A stretch of DNA of 64,000 bases, from positions 21,890-85,889 of the forward strand of contig CH002554.1 in the NCBI GenBank assembly GCA_000149265.1, in the 5' to 3' direction. A program made the translations under genes and the position numbers. The DNA is from Ciona savignyi (Eukaryota > Chordata > Ascidiacea > Phlebobranchia > Cionidae). Below the pieces are notes generated by a model that saw only the letters and a program-made list of their open reading frames with translations, was not told the origin of the DNA and made no database searches. Shown here piece after piece: positions 59,875 to 64,000 of the stretch (positions are counted from its first letter, which is position 1; the number at the start of each line of letters is the position of its first letter).

Positions 59875-60286
59875 GTCCAACCTGCGGCCCACTAGTCATT
59901 TTCACTCCCAGTAGTACTTTGATATTTGATCTTAGCCTAATTAAAATGTATCGGTCAGCTTTTAGGGACGTTGTAATAGTAGGCTATATTATGGAAGCAA
60001 GGAATACGCAGGGTTATATATAACTGTAAGACTCTGCGGCCCATTTAATTAATAGGTTATGCGGCCCCATTGAATTTTTTTCAAGTGACAATGCGGCCCA
60101 CTGCAATAAAAGGTTGGACGTCCCTGGACTAACCCATATATTAATTTAGCATTAGTGTTCATTCGGCGATGCACCACATTATATAGTTTTCTATGATTCT
60201 GTATACGTTGACGATCGAACAATAACGATAAAGGTGGTTCCCCTGAAGGTAGTTGTTTTGTAATTCCTCATGTGCGTAGTATCATA

Positions 60287-62652
60287 ATGAACTTACTACC
60301 GAAAATTAGCTCTGAATTCAGCTCTTCTAAGTATTGGGAAGACTTTTTCAAGAAACGAACGCGCTCGTTCGAATGGTATGGAAACTACCTAGAACTGTGC
60401 GGGATATTGCATCGTTACATGAAAGAGAAAGGTACACTTAAGAATTCATTTTTTTTAGGTTTTACTGATGCATTTTGTAATATATAGTTTGTTTCCAGTA
60501 CTTTACAAGGTAAAAATTTTATGTTACTAAAGTATACTGGAACGTGACTTTATATATTTTCAGTGATGCTTGGTCATATTCATGCTTATCCTTTATGTGT
60601 CTAATATCCTGTTTAAAAGTTCGTTTTCTGTGCGCCGGATGTTTGTGCCAACAGTTTTAACCTAAATTTTGCGCCACGCCAACAATACTAATTGCACCAC
60701 CACAAACAAAATTGCATCATTTTGAATTAAAATTTTAAAATATAAAGATTAAAGTATCAAAATACTGGCATAAATGAAAGGAAGTGTAATCATGCCACGG
60801 CAGCATGATTTTTGGAGTTTTCTGCGCCAATACCCAAAAAAGTAGTCAATGTGCCAGATATATCCGGCGCATCATATGAACTCTTCAGTAGGGGCCTAAT
60901 ACACCTGAATTATCCTATTTTAGTAAGTTTCAATGCATTGTTTCTTTATGGTTGAACTAAACCAGGGATGTCCAACCTGCGGCCCGCGGGCCGCACTGCG
61001 GCCCACCTAAGATTTTTGTGCGGCCCGCTAGTCATTTTCATTCCAAGTAGTATTTTAATCTTTGAATCTTAGCCTAATTAAAAAGTAACAGTCAGCTTTT
61101 AGGGGCGCAGTAATAGCAGGCTATAAGTATGGGAGCAAAAGAAATACAGGATTATACATTAATGGTTTTTAATTGTTTCTTTATGTACCAATTTTTCTTG
61201 AAATTTAACTACAATAAAATGTTGGATATCCCTGAACTAAACCATGTTAAGTAAGTGAATCAACTTCCTGTTATGTTGGTTTCAGATGATATTTTGGTGA
61301 TCGGGTGTGGAAACTCAGATTTGAGCTCCCAAATCTACTCAGCAGGATTCAAGAAGCTAACGAATATTGATATTAGTAAGACTGTGATTAAACAGGTGGT
61401 TAAATATGGTTTTATTATTAACTTGTATCTAGAGTCAAGTTATAAAGTCTGTTTAATAACAATATGTGTGGGAGTTATTTTTGTGATTTTTGTTTAATGT
61501 GATTGTTTTTAATGTGAGTAATTCTAATATCTTCATGTTTAAGCCTAGGTCCATAAATATTATAATCGTATACACATAGAAATTAAACAATTGAAGGAAA
61601 CATTGTATGGATAATAAATTTTATCTTTCTTTGTGGTTGGAAATTCGGAAGCTTAACATTTGCCCAAAGTTGGTCCGACCGGTTAGTCTGGCGGTTTAGG
61701 GCGTCTCCTTTCAACCTAACGGTTGCAGGTTCGAAACTGCTCGCTAGCTAGTCAGTTGTGTCTTTGGGCAAGGCACTTAACAGATATTGCCAAGGCACTT
61801 AAATCAAAGGAACATGTGAATCATAGGTCCGGCCCGATGGTCTAGCGGTTAAGTGCGTCGCCTTTCAATCGAAAGGTTGCAGGTGCGAAACTGGTCGCTA
61901 GCTAGTCGGTTGTGTCCTTGGGCAAGGCACTTTACGGACATTGCCTGAACCCAGCGGATTAATGGGTTCTACCAAATTGAAGGAACATGTCTATCACATA
62001 CAACACACTGCAATAGCTCCGGTAACCCGACGATGGGCGCGAGGTGATCTGACGATTGCCCGTGTGATAACCCCTGGGGTTTTCCCATTCACGGGGATAA
62101 ACATGAATATCCTATCCATACACAACACACTGCAATAGCTCCGGTAACTCGACGGTGGGCGCGAGGTGATCTGACGATTGCCCGTGTGTTAACCCCCTTG
62201 GTTTTCCGATTCAAGGGATAAACAAAAAACATGAATATCCTATTCTATCCTAAAGTTGAGCTTTAGAAGTTGTTGTAATAATAAAAAATGAATTGCTCTT
62301 TATTATTCTTAAATTATTTAGATCATCATTCATTAATAATCATAACTACACAAAATCAAATAAACTGTACTAGGCAGTTGCAATGTTGAACATAGAATAG
62401 AATCTTTTTTACAATCATTTTATTGACGTGTTTTTTTAACATTTGTCATTTTACCTTAATTTCCAGTTTATTTATCAGAATAATAGCAGTGTATTATCTT
62501 ACAATGCATGAAAAACTGTACGACAAACAGTTACCGAACAAATATTTTAGATGACAAACCGACATGCGGACAAACAGGAAATGAAATGGATGGAGATGGA
62601 CGTTACAAAGATGGGTTTTGACGATGGACATTATTCTGTTGTGTTGGACAAA
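60287..62652 (+). CDS. METTL13: METTL13 (eEF1A lysine and N-terminal methyltransferase), first three exons
   Basis: Exons 60287-60431, 61286-61395 and 62551-62652 join in frame (phases 1, 0) and encode residues 1-119; the gene continues beyond the window. The start MNLLPK and the block [14 protein letters not shown] are diagnostic of METTL13. The second exon gives the AdoMet-binding motif [11 protein letters not shown] and the following NIDIS. The third ends with VVLDK before a GTGAGT donor. The family protein has two methyltransferase domains; the N-terminal one, begun here, dimethylates a lysine of translation factor eEF1A and the C-terminal one modifies its N terminus. ATG at 60287 was chosen by homology; an in-frame upstream extension has no ATG. 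The third intron starts at 62653 and no further exon is seen up to 64000. Confidence 0.9.
60963..61234. mobile_element. hAT MITE with perfect 8-bp target duplication
   Basis: The ends are CAGGGATGTCCAACC and GTTGGATATCCCTG. The target duplication AACTAAAC is exact (60955-60962, 61235-61242). It lies in intron 1 of METTL13, 51 bp before exon 2. Confidence 0.92.
61675..61827 (+). mobile_element. tRNA-derived SINE (family 1), diverged and truncated
   Basis: Head with CCGACCGGTTAGTCTGGCGG; the body stops after AAAGGAACATGTGAATCATA where the next SINE begins. Confidence 0.65.
61829..62115 (+). mobile_element. tRNA-derived SINE (family 1), full length
   Basis: Almost base-for-base the same as the copy at 11943-12240, including the CCTGGGGTTTTCCC variant. 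This indicates very recent spread or a shared source copy. Confidence 0.85.
62116..62252 (+). mobile_element. tRNA-derived SINE (family 1), 3' part
   Basis: Continues directly from the previous copy's tail with ATACACAACACACTGCAATA and ends in CTATTCTATCC. The younger copy appears to have inserted into an older one whose halves are 61675-61827 and 62116-62252. Confidence 0.7.
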
Positions 62653-64000
62653 GTGAGTCTGAGAATTCCCCCTTCCATCATATTTAAACTAATAACTACA
62701 TCAGATTCCTATGTTGTTCGAATTAGGGCCACTTCATATTAAATTTCTCCCTTTTTATTTAAATTATTCTCCCTTTTTCCTTTGCTTATCTGAATTATCC
62801 CCCTATATAATATTTGAATTATTAACCACACAAATAAGCACCCCCTAATTTAATTCTTCAACACCAGGTTATTACACAACCCTCCCTTTTTCATCATCAC
62901 CTTCCTGATATATTTGCACACTAAAAACATTAAATAACACTTCTTATTGAAACCCCCCCTACTTTTATTACACATTACCCCCCCCCCCTACTTTCAATCT
63001 GATTGCTGCACTATTCTGAAAATAACCACCTCCCCTGATCAGGGCCCGATAAAAATTCTGGCCGTACTGGAACCGATCTTTTTGACTAAGAACCGTACCG
63101 TGACAAAAATTAACAATAAACACTATAGCCCTCTCATATTCCCACGCATGTAGAATCGTTAATTTAACTTTGCACGGCTTTAAAGTCGTATTCGACGCAC
63201 TAACGGTGACATTAAAATTAATTAGACCGAACCGCGTCTTTTCGATATTGAGTGCAGCGATGAGTGTAATAATAAACTATAAATAGCTTATTCGGCGTTT
63301 TTACACCATCTCGCTTACAACTGATTAATACCTAAATCCTGAATCCAACGTCAATGTTAGAATAGTGAACAGCGTCTATCTGGTTTGGAATGGATAATAA
63401 TTCGAAAATGATAGGACTACAGTTTAAAAGAACAAAATACAACAATACCAAATGAGGAAATACATGCGATTGCGAGACACGCGCTTCATATATTTATCTA
63501 ATTAAATTTGCCAATTTGTCAACTCAGCAAATCGTGGCGCATGGATCAAAGCGACGTAGTTTCTCGGAGATTTGATTGACAGCTGGCTGCTGGAGTAATT
63601 TAATTTTAAGTTTCGAGTTTTGTGTTAGAATTAGAACGTTGTAATTTGATAAACACTAGATAAAACTGCCGCTGTGCGCTTTGAAACTATTTTCTTTATA
63701 TTTTGGAATTTTTTTTTAAATCTCCAAAATTTAGTACCCTTATGTAGCACTATATTCAGAGCCTGCTAAATCGTGTATTCTCACCGGAATATCTAGTGAT
63801 AACCTCACCGATTTTGGTTGTTTTATGCAACACTATATATTTTAAAATGTTTCCCGCATGAGCCTACATTCCGCGTTCTTTTTTAGCTTTATAAATTGAT
63901 ATTTAGAAATAGTCTACATTTGCTAATCGGCATAGAAATTTAGAAAGGAAACCAAAATACCGTTAAAAGCAATTCGTTGTATTGACTAGATTTTATGCCT
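62653..64000. other. Start of METTL13 intron 3, no gene seen
   Basis: Pyrimidine-rich runs (about 62730-63000) and AT-rich DNA. No METTL13 exon continuing after VVLDK, no repeat of the families above and no RNA gene is recognised. Confidence 0.55.

Larger units (their letters stand above)
56966..60126. mobile_element. hAT MITE split by an LTR element
   Basis: The left end CAGGGATGTCC (56966-56976) and the right part from GTCCAACCTGCGGCCC (59875) to GGACGTCCCTG (60126) form one hAT MITE of about 260 bp once the LTR element is disregarded. The 8-bp target duplication GACTAACC is exact (56958-56965 and 60127-60134). A sister MITE lies at 60963-61234. Confidence 0.92.

Overview
The window is eukaryotic nuclear DNA and almost certainly comes from a solitary tunicate of the genus Ciona (C. 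intestinalis or C. robusta). The reasons are AT-rich intergenic DNA, very short GT-AG introns (53-60 nt in several genes), two copies of an antimicrobial-peptide precursor of the Ciona MAM/PAP type, tRNA-derived SINEs found throughout, and chordate orthologues of FUS/EWSR1/TAF15 and METTL13. The assembly has a 100-N gap at 42815-42914. No rRNA gene, true tRNA gene, operon or CRISPR array was found.

Layout. 1-10870: a complex direct and inverted duplication that carries two intact, oppositely oriented genes for a 94-residue cationic peptide precursor (2262-2795 on +, 9298-9823 on -), with nine copies of a promoter-like segment. 10870-22700: repeats, including a fold-back element with a SINE in its centre, a 4-kb array of an AT-rich element, a hAT MITE with a perfect 8-bp target duplication, and a roughly 740-bp repeat unit holding an exon-like segment. 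22829-23373: a compact gene for a 66-residue secreted arginine-rich peptide that I do not recognise from any named family. 24.2-27.6 kb: a minisatellite, more of the AT-rich element, and a hAT transposase remnant. 29.0-32.6 kb: a signal-peptide exon followed by an H-type-lectin-like exon and then by two C-type-lectin exons. 34266-38397: a young, internally deleted BEL/Pao LTR retrotransposon. 39-46.5 kb: SINEs, a degraded THAP-domain transposon between ~590-bp inverted arms, a 20-bp satellite and a solo LTR.

46734-55982: a complete 12-exon FET-family RNA-binding protein gene (467 residues, QGSY-rich, RGG, RRM, RGG, terminal PY) that appears to lack the usual RanBP2-type zinc finger. 56958-60134: a hAT MITE split by a non-autonomous LTR element, both with perfect target duplications. 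60287-62652: the first three exons of METTL13, which runs off the right edge.

The clearest biological theme is secreted immunity. Two families of cationic peptide precursors share the plan signal peptide, basic region, acidic C-terminal tail encoded by a separate second exon, and they lie in the same 33-kb stretch as two lectin-type secreted domains. The FET and METTL13 genes are conserved housekeeping genes. The rest is transposon-derived, with clear nesting that gives relative ages. All gene models are read from sequence only; splice sites were chosen by GT-AG and phase agreement and were not checked against transcripts.
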